Program-made: the position numbers and the translations under genes
Notes under the pieces: generated by a model
What the model was told of the DNA's origin: nothing
The model's input: only the letters and a program-made list of their open reading frames with translations
Database searches by the model: none
NCBI RefSeq assembly: GCF_016481275.1
Contig: NZ_JAEMNW010000003.1
Span: 434,001 to 498,000, forward strand
DNA: 64,000 nucleotides
Reading direction: 5' to 3'
DNA from: Antrihabitans auranticaus
Lineage (GTDB): Bacteria > Actinomycetota > Actinomycetes > Mycobacteriales > Mycobacteriaceae
Part shown: positions 29,821-38,703 of the stretch, one piece after another
Numbering within the stretch: the stretch's first letter is position 1
How the letters are laid out: each line of letters opens with the position of its first letter

Positions 29821-31215
29821 ATGCAAACACCCAGCAGCGCAGCAGGTTTCGTACCGTTGACCGTGAAAAAGCCGTGGTACAGGCAACTGTACTTCTGGGT
29901 TCTCGTCGCCATCGTGCTCGGCGTCCTCGTCGGCTGGCTCTGGCCGGATACCGGCGAGGCGATGGAGCCGATCGGCACGACCTTCATTACCGCGATGAAG
30001 ATGCTCATCGGGCCGATCGTCTTCCTGACGATCGTCGGCGGCATCGCGAGCGTCGCCGACCTCAAGAAGGTCGGGTTGACCGGGATCAAAGCGCTGAGCT
30101 ACTTCCAAGTCGGCACGATTCTCGCGATGACCACCGGCCTCGTCGCCATCAACATCTTCCGACTCGGGGACGGCGTGAACGCCGACGCGTCGGCCATCGA
30201 AACAACCGAATCCGCAAGCAAACTCATTCAAGCCGGCGAAGAGAAGAAGTGGTGGGAGTTCATCACCCATCTGGTCCCGGACAGCGTGTTCGGTCCATTC
30301 GTCGAAGGCGACATTCTGCAAGTCATCTTCCTCGCCGTGATCTTCGGCGTTGCGATCAACGCAGTCGGGCAGGTGGCCGAGCCGATCAAAGGCAGCGTGG
30401 AGCGCCTGACAGCGGTGATCTTCAAGGTCCTCGGCTTCATCATGAAGCTCGCACCGCTCGGCGCGTTCGGTGCCATGGCGTTCGCCATCGGTAAGTACGG
30501 CGTCTCGACGCTGACCAGCCTCGGCAGCTTGATCCTGCTCTTCTACGTGACGTCCGCGTTCTTCGTCTTCGTGGTACTCGGCTCGGTGATGGCGTACCTG
30601 CGGCTCAACATCTTCCGCATGCTCGGCTTCTTCAAAGAAGAGCTTCTCCTCATCTTGGGCACCTCCACCGCCGAGCCCGCGCTGCCCGGATTGATGCGCA
30701 AACTCGAATATGCCGGCGTCAAGAAGACCACCGTCGGACTCGTCGTTCCGACCGGTTACAGCTTCAATCTCGACGGCGCTGCCATCTACCTTTCCCTGGC
30801 CGCGCTCTATATCGCACAGGCCACGAACACCGACCTGACGATTCCCCAACAGCTCGGACTGCTCGGCGTCATGTTGCTGACCTCCAAGGGTGCAGCAGGC
30901 GTGGCGGGCGGTGGATTCATCGCTCTGACAGCAACTTTGAGCACCCTCGGCACCATTCCAGCGGCGGGCATCATGCTCATCTTCGGCATCGACAAGTTCA
31001 TGTCCGAGTGCCGTGCTCTCGTGAACTTCATCGGTAACGCCGTAGCAACGCTGTTCGTCGCGAAGTGGAATCACGAACTCGACGTCGACCGGGCCCGTCG
31101 CATCTTCGCCGGTGAGGTGCTGCCGCCACCGGAGGGAGCGGTCGAGAACGATTTCGACATGGAGGTCCTCGAGCACGAGCAGATCGCACAGCCCGAAACG
31201 GCATTGATCCGATGA
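29821..31215 (+). CDS. Dicarboxylate:cation symporter (DctA/DAACS family)
   Basis: A 464-residue membrane transporter. It has about eight membrane segments plus two hairpins. MKMLIGPIVFLTIVGGIAS, APLGAFGAMAFAIGKYG, LILGTSTAEPALPGLMRKLE (serine-rich reentrant loop) and VVPTGYSFNLDGAAIYLSLA are hallmark DctA/GltP motifs, the last with the substrate- and sodium-site Asn and Asp residues. Family members import succinate, malate, fumarate or related C4 acids with protons or sodium. In this operon tartrate or malate is the probable substrate. The ATG at 29821 lies 18 bases after the dehydrogenase stop, and its own stop overlaps glycerate kinase by four bases. Confidence 0.93.
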   Translation: MQTPSSAAGFVPLTVKKPWYRQLYFWVLVAIVLGVLVGWLWPDTGEAMEPIGTTFITAMKMLIGPIVFLTIVGGIASVADLKKVGLTGIKALSYFQVGTILAMTTGLVAINIFRLGDGVNADASAIETTESASKLIQAGEEKKWWEFITHLVPDSVFGPFVEGDILQVIFLAVIFGVAINAVGQVAEPIKGSVERLTAVIFKVLGFIMKLAPLGAFGAMAFAIGKYGVSTLTSLGSLILLFYVTSAFFVFVVLGSVMAYLRLNIFRMLGFFKEELLLILGTSTAEPALPGLMRKLEYAGVKKTTVGLVVPTGYSFNLDGAAIYLSLAALYIAQATNTDLTIPQQLGLLGVMLLTSKGAAGVAGGGFIALTATLSTLGTIPAAGIMLIFGIDKFMSECRALVNFIGNAVATLFVAKWNHELDVDRARRIFAGEVLPPPEGAVENDFDMEVLEHEQIAQPETALIR

Positions 31216-32357
31216 AGATTCTGGTTGCGCCCGACAAGTTCAAGGGATCGCTCTCCGCGGCGGACGTCGTCGACCACCTCGCCGTCGGCTTGGCCTCCGC
31301 CGGCATCGAAAGCACAGGACTCCCGCTGGCCGACGGTGGTGACGGCAGTGTCGCTGCTGCCGTCGCCGCCGGCTTCACTCCCCACGCAGTGACCGTCGCC
31401 GGCGCGACCGGCACCCCGCAACGCGCACGAATCGCTGTCGACGCCACCACAGCCGTCGTCGAGGTCGCCAGTACATGCGGGCTGGCCACCCTCCCCAAAG
31501 GCCGCTTCTACCCGCTCGATTCGTCGAGCCTCGGCTTCGGCCAGGCGATCGGTAGTGCTCTCCGGCACCGGCCGACACGGTTGGTGCTCGCCCTCGGCGG
31601 TAGCGCGAGCACCGACGGCGGCACGGGAATGCTTGCAGCACTTGGCTTTACCTTCTACAACTCGCGCGGCCGTCGAGTCAGGCCGTGTGGGCGCACCCTC
31701 CCGCAGATCGTCCGAATCGAATCCTCCCACGCAGTGGACCTGTCCGGAATCGAGATCGTGGTCGCCGGCGATGTCACAAACCCGCTGACCGGCCAGAGCG
31801 GCGCGGCGGCGGTGTACGGACCCCAAAAGGGCGCCGACGCCGCCGCCGTGCGCTACCTCGATGCAGGCTTGGAGAACCTGGTCGACGCGTTCACCCGCAG
31901 CGGGTTCCCGCAGGCCAGGGCGTTGGCGGACTCGGCAGGCGCAGGCAGTGCCGGCGGCATCGGTTTCGCAGCGATGCTGCTCGGCGCCCGCGTAGTGTCC
32001 GGCGCCGAGTACTTCCTGGATCTCGTCGACTTCGACAGCTTTCTCGCGGGCACGGACCTGGTCATCACCGGCGAAGGCAGCATCGACGAACAGACCGAAC
32101 ATGGCAAACTGCTCGCGGTCCTCGCCCACCGTTCGCACCCGGTGCCGGTCGTTGCAGTCGCAGGTCGGAGCACCCTCCCGCGCTCACGTTGGGAGCAGGC
32201 CGGATTCACCAGCGTCCATGCGCTCGACGATTACACCGAGCGTGACACCGCTGCCGACCCGATACTGACCGGTGCGCTGCTGACCAGGATCGCGGAAGAA
32301 ATCGCGCTCAGCCACCAAGCCCGACTACTGCGATCATCAGTGGCAGGAAGACGATGA
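31212..32357 (+). CDS. Glycerate kinase
   Basis: A 381-residue glycerate kinase of the GlxK/GarK family: the N-terminal ILVAPDKFKGSLSAADV, the motif PLADGGDGS, VLALGGSASTDGGTGMLAALG, and the C-terminal VITGEGSIDEQTEHGK. It phosphorylates D-glycerate, normally to 2-phosphoglycerate in this family, feeding lower glycolysis. The ATG at 31212 overlaps the symporter stop (ATGA). With the tartrate/malate dehydrogenase upstream it makes a plausible path: dicarboxylate uptake, conversion to glycerate, phosphorylation. The 3' end overlaps the convergent DASS transporter gene by 50 bases, an unusually long antisense overlap of two real genes. Confidence 0.94.
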   Translation: MKILVAPDKFKGSLSAADVVDHLAVGLASAGIESTGLPLADGGDGSVAAAVAAGFTPHAVTVAGATGTPQRARIAVDATTAVVEVASTCGLATLPKGRFYPLDSSSLGFGQAIGSALRHRPTRLVLALGGSASTDGGTGMLAALGFTFYNSRGRRVRPCGRTLPQIVRIESSHAVDLSGIEIVVAGDVTNPLTGQSGAAAVYGPQKGADAAAVRYLDAGLENLVDAFTRSGFPQARALADSAGAGSAGGIGFAAMLLGARVVSGAEYFLDLVDFDSFLAGTDLVITGEGSIDEQTEHGKLLAVLAHRSHPVPVVAVAGRSTLPRSRWEQAGFTSVHALDDYTERDTAADPILTGALLTRIAEEIALSHQARLLRSSVAGRR

Positions 32358-33912
32358 TCAGGATCGCGCCGATGACGTCGAAGGTCAGGCCGCTGCGAAT
32401 CATGGTGGTGATCCGGACCGCACCGGAGCCGTACACCACCGCATTTTGCGGTGTCGACACCGGCAGCATGAAGCCGAACGACGCCGCGAAAGTGGCTGCC
32501 AACGCGGGCACGAACGGATTGATTCCGGCCGCCACTGCCACCGGAATCACGATCGGCACCACCACTGCGGCCGAGGCGGTGTTGCTCGTCGTCTCGGAAA
32601 CGACGATCGCCAGCAAGACAGCGAAGATCGTAATCGGAACGACGCTGGTCATGCCCAGTGAGTCGGCGACCGATTGGCCGATCGTCTCCGCGAGGCCGGT
32701 GTCAGCGAGTAGAGCGCCGAAGATGATGCCGCTGCCGAAAAGCACGATCGTGCCCCAGTCGATGTCGGCGGCATCCTTCCAGCGCAGCGTGAATTCGCGG
32801 CTTTCCCAATCGGTCGGCAGGAGATATAGCAGCGCTGCACCGAAGACCGCGACCATGCCCTCGTCGAGCCGGTCGCTGACCGTCGCGTAGATATCGGAAT
32901 CGTTGCCGGCAACCACCGCGACTACGCCGGGAAGGATCCACAGCGTGACTGTGACACCGAACGCGACGAGCGTGTTCTTCTCCGCTCGCGACAGCGAGCC
33001 CATCTCTTCCCGCTCACGCGCGAGGTACTCCGAGACGCCTTCGATGCGCTTGATCTCGGGCCTGTTGAGGCGCAACAGAATGAAGGAGAGGGAGATGAAC
33101 ATCAGTAGGCAGATCGGGACGGCCATCACCATCCACTGACCGAAGCTGATCCGCTCCCCCGTTGCCTCCTCGATCAGACCGCGTCCGATCAGGTTCGGCG
33201 GACTCCCGACCGGGGTCAACAGACCGCCCACGCTCGCTGCATACGCGAGCATCAGCATGATCGCGGCGCCCACGCGCAGCCGCAACGGGTCGAAATCCTC
33301 CTCGACGACCCCGCGGTGCTGCATCACTTTCGCGATGACGCCGAGGATCCCGAGCGCTGTCGGAAGCAGCATGGCGACGGTTGCCGTGTTCGACACGAAT
33401 GCCGACAGCAGGCAGGTGATTGCGCCGAACGCGATGATCACGCCGGTGGTGGACTCGCCGACGCGCGGCAGGGTCAGAATCCTGAATGCGAACCGCCGGG
33501 CAACACCGTGCTTGAGCATCGCCTGCGCGAGGATGAACGCCCCGATGAACGTGAAGATCGTCGACGACCCGAAGGCAGCGAGGACCTCGTCGGCCGGTGC
33601 CACTCCCATGAACACCACGACGGCCACACCGAGCAGTCCGCCGATCGGAATCGGGAGCGCCTCGGTAATCCACAGGACAATGACGCCGATCAGGATGCCG
33701 GCCAACGTCTGCTGTTGCGGCGGTATGCCGAGGGGCAGGGCGAGGAAGATTATCGCGAGCAGCGGCGCGAGAAACAGCCCGATTGTGCGGCGGCCCTTCT
33801 CGAACCGCTCTTCGGCCGGCGAGAGCTGCTGCTCGCCGAGACTTCGGTAGGTCGCGTGCCCGAGCAGCGCCTTGTCGACGTCGGTTCGGGCGCCTCGGTT
33901 CTCAGCGTTCAT
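32308..33912 (-). CDS. DASS/SLC13-family dicarboxylate transporter
   Basis: A 534-residue transporter with about eleven membrane segments. The two characteristic repeats are present: SAFVSNTATVAMLLPTALG and VVSETTSNTASAAVVVPI, both with the SNT motif that binds substrate carboxylate and sodium. GLLTPVGSPPNLIGRG is also typical. Members import C4-dicarboxylates, tricarboxylates or sulfate; here the neighbouring catabolic genes suggest a hydroxy-dicarboxylate. It is convergent with glycerate kinase and overlaps it by 50 bases. It would be a second and unrelated uptake system beside the DctA-type symporter. The ATG at 33912 lies 18 bases past the stop of the SpoIID-like gene on the same strand. 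Confidence 0.92.
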   Translation of the reverse strand: MNAENRGARTDVDKALLGHATYRSLGEQQLSPAEERFEKGRRTIGLFLAPLLAIIFLALPLGIPPQQQTLAGILIGVIVLWITEALPIPIGGLLGVAVVVFMGVAPADEVLAAFGSSTIFTFIGAFILAQAMLKHGVARRFAFRILTLPRVGESTTGVIIAFGAITCLLSAFVSNTATVAMLLPTALGILGVIAKVMQHRGVVEEDFDPLRLRVGAAIMLMLAYAASVGGLLTPVGSPPNLIGRGLIEEATGERISFGQWMVMAVPICLLMFISLSFILLRLNRPEIKRIEGVSEYLAREREEMGSLSRAEKNTLVAFGVTVTLWILPGVVAVVAGNDSDIYATVSDRLDEGMVAVFGAALLYLLPTDWESREFTLRWKDAADIDWGTIVLFGSGIIFGALLADTGLAETIGQSVADSLGMTSVVPITIFAVLLAIVVSETTSNTASAAVVVPIVIPVAVAAGINPFVPALAATFAASFGFMLPVSTPQNAVVYGSGAVRITTMIRSGLTFDVIGAILIIVFLPLMIAVVGLGG

Positions 33913-33930
33913 GGTGCTCCGCGCACGGGG

Positions 33931-35202
33931 TCAGTTCTCCTCGGCTGCCGCAACAATTTCGTCGAGGAAACTCAAGTCGACGACCTGCGCCCCGAGATCC
34001 TCGGTGTGGATTATTGCCCCGTTGCTGAAGACGCGGAACGTACCCTCACCTGTCGGCAGTCGCATCTCCGGGCCGATCGGTGCCCCGATGCTGCTGGCCA
34101 TCCCGCCGAGCTGCCGGTACTTCGCGTCGATCGGGGAAGCCCCGGCGACGACGACATTCGGATCCAGATCAATGGGGATCTCGAGCGACAGACCGCCGTC
34201 GGGCGCCGCTTCCGTGCCGGGGGCGGTCGCATCGGGCGCAGGCGCCGCGAGGATCGGAGCGCCTGTCTCGGGCGGACGGGTCGCAAGTGCGTCCTCACCG
34301 TCGCCGTCGCGGTCACTCGATGCGGAGTATTCGGAGTGGACGATCTTGCCGTCCATCATCAACACCGAACCCGCTGTCGACCGCACCGCTTCGTTTGTTC
34401 GCTCGTCTTCGTCCGCCGAGCCGCCGTACATCTGGCAGTCGGTCGTGTCGCAGGTCTGCGCGTAATCGGTGCGATCCTCGGTCGCCGCGTAGGACCGCGC
34501 AGCGATCGCCTGTGCCCGCAGGGCTTCCGCACCGCCGTCGTCGGCCCAATTCGGCGTCATCTCGTGCGGAACGACGCCGAGCAGGTAGTCCTCTATGTCG
34601 ACGTAGTTGACGGTTCGGTACCGGTCGCCTTCCAGTGCGACACCGAGCGATCCGCGGTAGGTGTCGTCGCCGTCGCACATCGTCAAGTGCTCTTCGCCAG
34701 GCCGCGCCGGGCCGGCGTCGACGGGGTCGACCCACGCGTTGTCCGTCTCGCCTTCCCACAGGACGTTGCCGCTGCAGCCGGACGTGATCGTGACCTTTGC
34801 ACCGCCAGGGATCGGCGTGAGGTGGGCCGCTTCGCCCGCGGACGCCTGCCTGCCCGCGACAGTCAGGCCGGTGCTCGAATAGACGTCCAATGTGTCGTCG
34901 TCGCGATCTTGCAGCCGCACACTGATTTTCGTCGGCGGCAGCGCGCCAAGCGTCGTGCCCGGGTAGTAGTGCACAAGAATTTGTTCGACGGTCCAGCCGG
35001 CTTTGGCGTAGTCGTATGCGCCGTTCTGGCCGAGACCACGCCCGTGCCCGTCACCCCGCGCCGCAAGCTCGGGATCGGCGCCGGAGGCCCAGTAGGCACC
35101 TGCCGCGACGGCGCCGGCGATGAACAGGACGGGCGTCAGCGAAACCGCTGTGCATCGATTCGATTTTTGCCGCGTTGCGTTGCGTGGCGGGACTCTCCGC
35201 AT
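33931..35202 (-). CDS. SpoIID/LytB-domain protein with LGFP-like C-terminus
   Basis: A 423-residue exported protein. A basic N-terminus (RRVPPRNATRQKSNR) and one hydrophobic segment (LTPVLFIAGAVAAGAYWA) form an anchor or signal. The SpoIID domain covers about residues 45-300: GHGRGLGQNGAYDYAKAG, then VDIEDYLLGVVPHEM, and ALRAQAIAARSYA with CDTTDCQMYGG. In Bacillus SpoIID is a lytic transglycosylase acting on denuded glycan; outside spore formers it is taken as a cell-wall hydrolase. The C-terminus has one LGFP-like unit (YRQLGGMASSIGAPIG, then GTFRVFSNGAIIHTED), which could attach it to the envelope. It diverges from an LGFP-bearing amidase, so the two probably act together on peptidoglycan. 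Confidence 0.88.
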   Translation of the reverse strand: MRRVPPRNATRQKSNRCTAVSLTPVLFIAGAVAAGAYWASGADPELAARGDGHGRGLGQNGAYDYAKAGWTVEQILVHYYPGTTLGALPPTKISVRLQDRDDDTLDVYSSTGLTVAGRQASAGEAAHLTPIPGGAKVTITSGCSGNVLWEGETDNAWVDPVDAGPARPGEEHLTMCDGDDTYRGSLGVALEGDRYRTVNYVDIEDYLLGVVPHEMTPNWADDGGAEALRAQAIAARSYAATEDRTDYAQTCDTTDCQMYGGSADEDERTNEAVRSTAGSVLMMDGKIVHSEYSASSDRDGDGEDALATRPPETGAPILAAPAPDATAPGTEAAPDGGLSLEIPIDLDPNVVVAGASPIDAKYRQLGGMASSIGAPIGPEMRLPTGEGTFRVFSNGAIIHTEDLGAQVVDLSFLDEIVAAAEEN

Positions 35203-35616
35203 CAGCTATGCTCCTTGCCATTCGGGGCGTTCGGTACCCGGATTTCGTTGCGAGGCAAGGCTGTTGCCCTGATCCCGCATGGTCTGACATGGGCACGAAT
35301 CGCGCCCATTTTGGCCGCTCGGCATGTCGCCGCACGACCGGCCCCCGATACCGCTACGATCCCGACATAACTCTCTAGTTGAGGTTGAGTCTTGGGGTTA
35401 TTGAGGCTAGTGTTACTTATGTGGCGATTCGAAAGCAATCGTCATACGCGTAACAACTGCATCACGAGCAGCGCCCGACCCCGATCGCACAGTCGTTCTT
35501 GACGGCGGTTGTCCTGAAAAACAGCCGACGACGACGCACTGCTGTCAGCCGAAAACGCAGATCGTTCGACACACAACAGTTCGCCGCACCAGACGCTCTA
35601 GACCAGGGAGATTCTC
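35203..35616. other. Divergent promoter region between SpoIID-like gene and amidase
   Basis: This is 414 bases with no supported gene. The only open frames have poor codon usage and no ribosome binding site. The length is large for a simple promoter pair, so several start sites or a long 5' leader for the amidase are possible. I found no clear hairpin or repeat. Confidence 0.4.
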
Positions 35617-37680
35617 TTGCCGCACCGCCGACCGAAGCCTTCGATCGTTCTGGGCGCCGTGGCAGCGCTTGCAGTGGCGAGTCCGTTCGCGGCCTATACG
35701 CTGGGATCTTCGCCGTCCGGGGTCACCGAGACGAACGATACGACGGACGCAATCCCCACCCAGATCGCCTCCGTCGTGCTCGCAGCACTACCGGACATCG
35801 TCATCCCGCTCCGCCAATTGACCGGCCTCGACCTGCCCGACCTGCATCTCGGCGATCTGAAGAAGCTGCCGATTCCGGCTGAGATCCCGTTGCCCAACGG
35901 CCTTCCGAGCCTGCCGATTCCAGACCTCGACGCGCTCACCGGACCGGGCTCACTACTGCCGGATCAACTGCCGCCGGGCGTCATCGACACCTACGGCACC
36001 ACAGTCAAAGAGGTGTCCCGAGACACCCCGTTCAGCATGATCGCGATCACCGCGAGCGACCTCGCGAACGCGGACGCGAAGGTTCGCGTCAAGCTGCCGA
36101 ACGGCGAGTGGGGTCCGTGGTGGTCCACCGAGCAGATCGATACGCGCAAGACCGACGCAACACCCGCGGGCGGAAAGAGCGGTACCGAACCGGTCTACGT
36201 CGGCAACACCAACGCCGCGCAGGTTCTGATAGCGCGAAAGACGCTCGCCGCACCTGTCCCGGGCAGCGACCCTGCGCACGTTCCCGTGCCCGATGCGCCC
36301 GCGGCAGACGCCGGCCAGCCGCTGGGCTACACGCCCGCATCGATGTCGCGTCCGTTGCACGAGACGCCGGCGCAGTCCGACGACATGTCGGTCGTCCTCA
36401 TCGACCCAGGCTCGAATCCCAACGACGCCAACCTGTCCGATGTCGCGTCCGCGCTACCGGACGGCGGCCCGAAGGTGATCAGCAGGGCGAAGTGGGGAGC
36501 CGACGAAGACATCCGTTGCCAGGATCCGGAATACGACGACTTCGTCAGTGGCGCAACGGTTCACCACACCGCGGGTAACAACGACTACAGCCGGTCCGAA
36601 TCTGCGGAGATTGTGCGCGCGATCTACGCGTACCACGCGGAGACACTCGATTGGTGCGACATCGGCTACAACGCACTCGTCGACAAGTACGGGCAGATCT
36701 TCGAGGGTCGTTACGGCGGCCTGGACGAACCTGTCCAGGGTGCGCACGCGGGCGGCTTCAACGAGAACACCGTCGGCGTCGCGATGATGGGCAATTTCGA
36801 AGAGGAAGCACCGACGAATGCGACGCTCGAGGCGATCGGCAAATTCATCGGCTGGCGCCTGAAGATCGCGGGAATCGACCCACTGTCGGAGACGACGATG
36901 TACTCGGAGGGCACCGAGTTCACGCCCTACGCCGAGGGCGAAGAGGTCGACCTGCCGGTGATCTTCGCGCATCGAGACGTCGGGAACACCGAATGCCCGG
37001 GCGATGCCGCGTATGCCGAGTTGGACACGATCCGCGAGATCGCGGAGGCCACCTCGAACGGTGAGACGGCCACTCTCGCAGGTGATTCCGGCGAATCAGG
37101 ACAATCGCAGCCGATCGATCCGGGAACGTCTGCTCCTGCGGACGCGTTGCCTGCAACCGAACCGCCTGCCGACGAGCCCCCCGCCACCGAACTGCAGGTC
37201 GACGTCGTGCCCGCCGAGCCTGCGCCCGCGGTCATCCCGCCGGTCGAGTCGCGCCCGGAACCGGCAACCAACGAGGACCTGCGCCGACTGGTCACCGAGA
37301 TGGTCCGGCTCGGCGTCAATCACCCGATCTCCGACAAGTGGCTTGCCGACGGCGGCGAGAACAGCAACGTCGGCACACCGCTTACGCCGATCAGCCGGGC
37401 CAAGGACGGCTTCGAGTTCGTGAAGTTCACCAACGGCTTCATCTACACCGCTCCCGGCGGCAAGGTGGTCACCGTTCTCGGCAAGATCATGCAGCAGTTC
37501 GTCGCGACCGGTCTCGACAGCGGGTTGCTCGGCCTGCCGTTGACGGACGAGTTCCCTGTTCCTGAGGGCATGCGCGCCGACTTCGAACTCGGCTACATGG
37601 TCTTCAACAAGGCGACCGGCTTCGTGACGACGATGCTGAAGACGTACAACAACTCCTACGAAGAGGCGTATACCGGCTAG
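35617..37680 (+). CDS. N-acetylmuramoyl-L-alanine amidase with C-terminal LGFP repeats
   Basis: A 687-residue secreted amidase of the PGRP/Amidase_2 type. The start is a TTG at 35617, supported by AGGGAG seven bases upstream and a following signal sequence (SIVLGAVAALAVASPFAAYT). A Pro/Leu-rich N-terminal region of about 270 residues leads to the catalytic domain (about 285-470): ATVHHTAGNNDYSRSES with a zinc-ligand His pair, GCDIGYNALVD-like LDWCDIGYNALVDKYG, and FAHRDVGNTECPGDA with the remaining His and Cys ligands. A Pro/Ala linker follows, then LGFP units (PISDKWLADGGENS, GLLGLPLTDEFPVPEG). It cleaves the stem peptide from muramic acid. Mycobacteria have a similar protein (Rv3811) near glf. 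Confidence 0.93.
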   Translation: MPHRRPKPSIVLGAVAALAVASPFAAYTLGSSPSGVTETNDTTDAIPTQIASVVLAALPDIVIPLRQLTGLDLPDLHLGDLKKLPIPAEIPLPNGLPSLPIPDLDALTGPGSLLPDQLPPGVIDTYGTTVKEVSRDTPFSMIAITASDLANADAKVRVKLPNGEWGPWWSTEQIDTRKTDATPAGGKSGTEPVYVGNTNAAQVLIARKTLAAPVPGSDPAHVPVPDAPAADAGQPLGYTPASMSRPLHETPAQSDDMSVVLIDPGSNPNDANLSDVASALPDGGPKVISRAKWGADEDIRCQDPEYDDFVSGATVHHTAGNNDYSRSESAEIVRAIYAYHAETLDWCDIGYNALVDKYGQIFEGRYGGLDEPVQGAHAGGFNENTVGVAMMGNFEEEAPTNATLEAIGKFIGWRLKIAGIDPLSETTMYSEGTEFTPYAEGEEVDLPVIFAHRDVGNTECPGDAAYAELDTIREIAEATSNGETATLAGDSGESGQSQPIDPGTSAPADALPATEPPADEPPATELQVDVVPAEPAPAVIPPVESRPEPATNEDLRRLVTEMVRLGVNHPISDKWLADGGENSNVGTPLTPISRAKDGFEFVKFTNGFIYTAPGGKVVTVLGKIMQQFVATGLDSGLLGLPLTDEFPVPEGMRADFELGYMVFNKATGFVTTMLKTYNNSYEEAYTG

Positions 37681-38519
37681 CTCCACCAGCGTTCGAGAAC
37701 GCGCGCCACGCCGTCCTCGCTGTTCGATGCCGTAATTTCGTCGGCAGCGGCGAGGGCTTGCGGGTGCGCGTTCTTCATTGCGACGCCGTGGCCTGCCATC
37801 TTCAGCATCGAAATGTCGTTGGGCATGTCGCCGAACGCCATGATGTCGTCGGGGTGGGTCGACAACCGTTCCGCGAGCATCGCCAGACCGGCTGCCTTGG
37901 TGACGCCCGGTGCGGAAACCTCGATCAGGCCATTGTTGGTCGAGTAGGTGATGTCGGCGCGGTCGCCGACGATCGGCACCAACGCCGCGCGCATGGATTC
38001 GCTTGTTGCCGTGGACAACCGGATCAACAACTTGATCGCCGGCGCGGCCAGCACGTCGATGAGCGATGTTTCGGTGTTGTCCGGATTGAGCCACGCATGC
38101 TCGTAACCCGGCGAGCTGACGAATTGCGGAGTCGCGGCATCGTGCGCGGTCGCACCGACTCGCTCGGCGGCCAGTCCGCAGCCGGGCAGGATGTCGGTCG
38201 CCAGTTCGGCCACCCAGGTCAGGGTGTCGACGTCGAGTGAGTGCGCGCTCAGCACTCGATCCGTACCGCTGTCGTAGATCACCGCGCCGTTTCCGCACAC
38301 TGCGAGTGGTGCGAAACCGAGCCCGTCGACGATGGGTGGAATCCAGCGCGGTGGCCGACCGGTGGCCAGGACGAACGTAACCCCGTCTGCGACGAGCGCT
38401 TGGACGACAGCCCTGGTGCGCGCGCTGACGTGTTCGTCGGGGTCGATCAGCGTGCCGTCGACATCACTCGCGACAAGACGCGGCTTGATCGAACTGCGGT
38501 CGGGTCGGCTGCTGATCAC
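37677..38519 (-). CDS. Cof-type HAD-IIB family hydrolase (Rv3813c type)
   Basis: A 280-residue haloacid dehalogenase-superfamily phosphatase. Motif I is LVASDVDGTLIDPDE with both nucleophile and acid Asp. Motif II is VLATGRPPRW, motif III includes a Lys in APGVTKAAGL, and motif IV is IMAFGDMPNDISML with metal-binding Asp residues. The C2B cap between motifs II and III identifies the Cof/YbjI subgroup, which acts on sugar phosphates or flavin nucleotides. The substrate here is unknown. The stop overlaps the amidase end by four bases (convergent). In mycobacteria the same pair, an amidase and this HAD, follows glf, so the conserved order resumes here. Confidence 0.92.
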   Translation of the reverse strand: MISSRPDRSSIKPRLVASDVDGTLIDPDEHVSARTRAVVQALVADGVTFVLATGRPPRWIPPIVDGLGFAPLAVCGNGAVIYDSGTDRVLSAHSLDVDTLTWVAELATDILPGCGLAAERVGATAHDAATPQFVSSPGYEHAWLNPDNTETSLIDVLAAPAIKLLIRLSTATSESMRAALVPIVGDRADITYSTNNGLIEVSAPGVTKAAGLAMLAERLSTHPDDIMAFGDMPNDISMLKMAGHGVAMKNAHPQALAAADEITASNSEDGVARVLERWWS

Positions 38520-38703
38520 CTGGTCAATACTGCCCGACGCAACACGACGCGCCCCAACTAGACGGTCATTTCGCTCCTGGTCAGCGTCACCAGCCCGGCG
38601 CCGTAAACGTCAGGTCGGACTTAGTCGGTGACCGTGATCGGTTTGTCGTAGCATTCCCGGCTAACTGCCTTCCCCGGCAAACTCCGACGACGAAGGGACT
38701 CAG

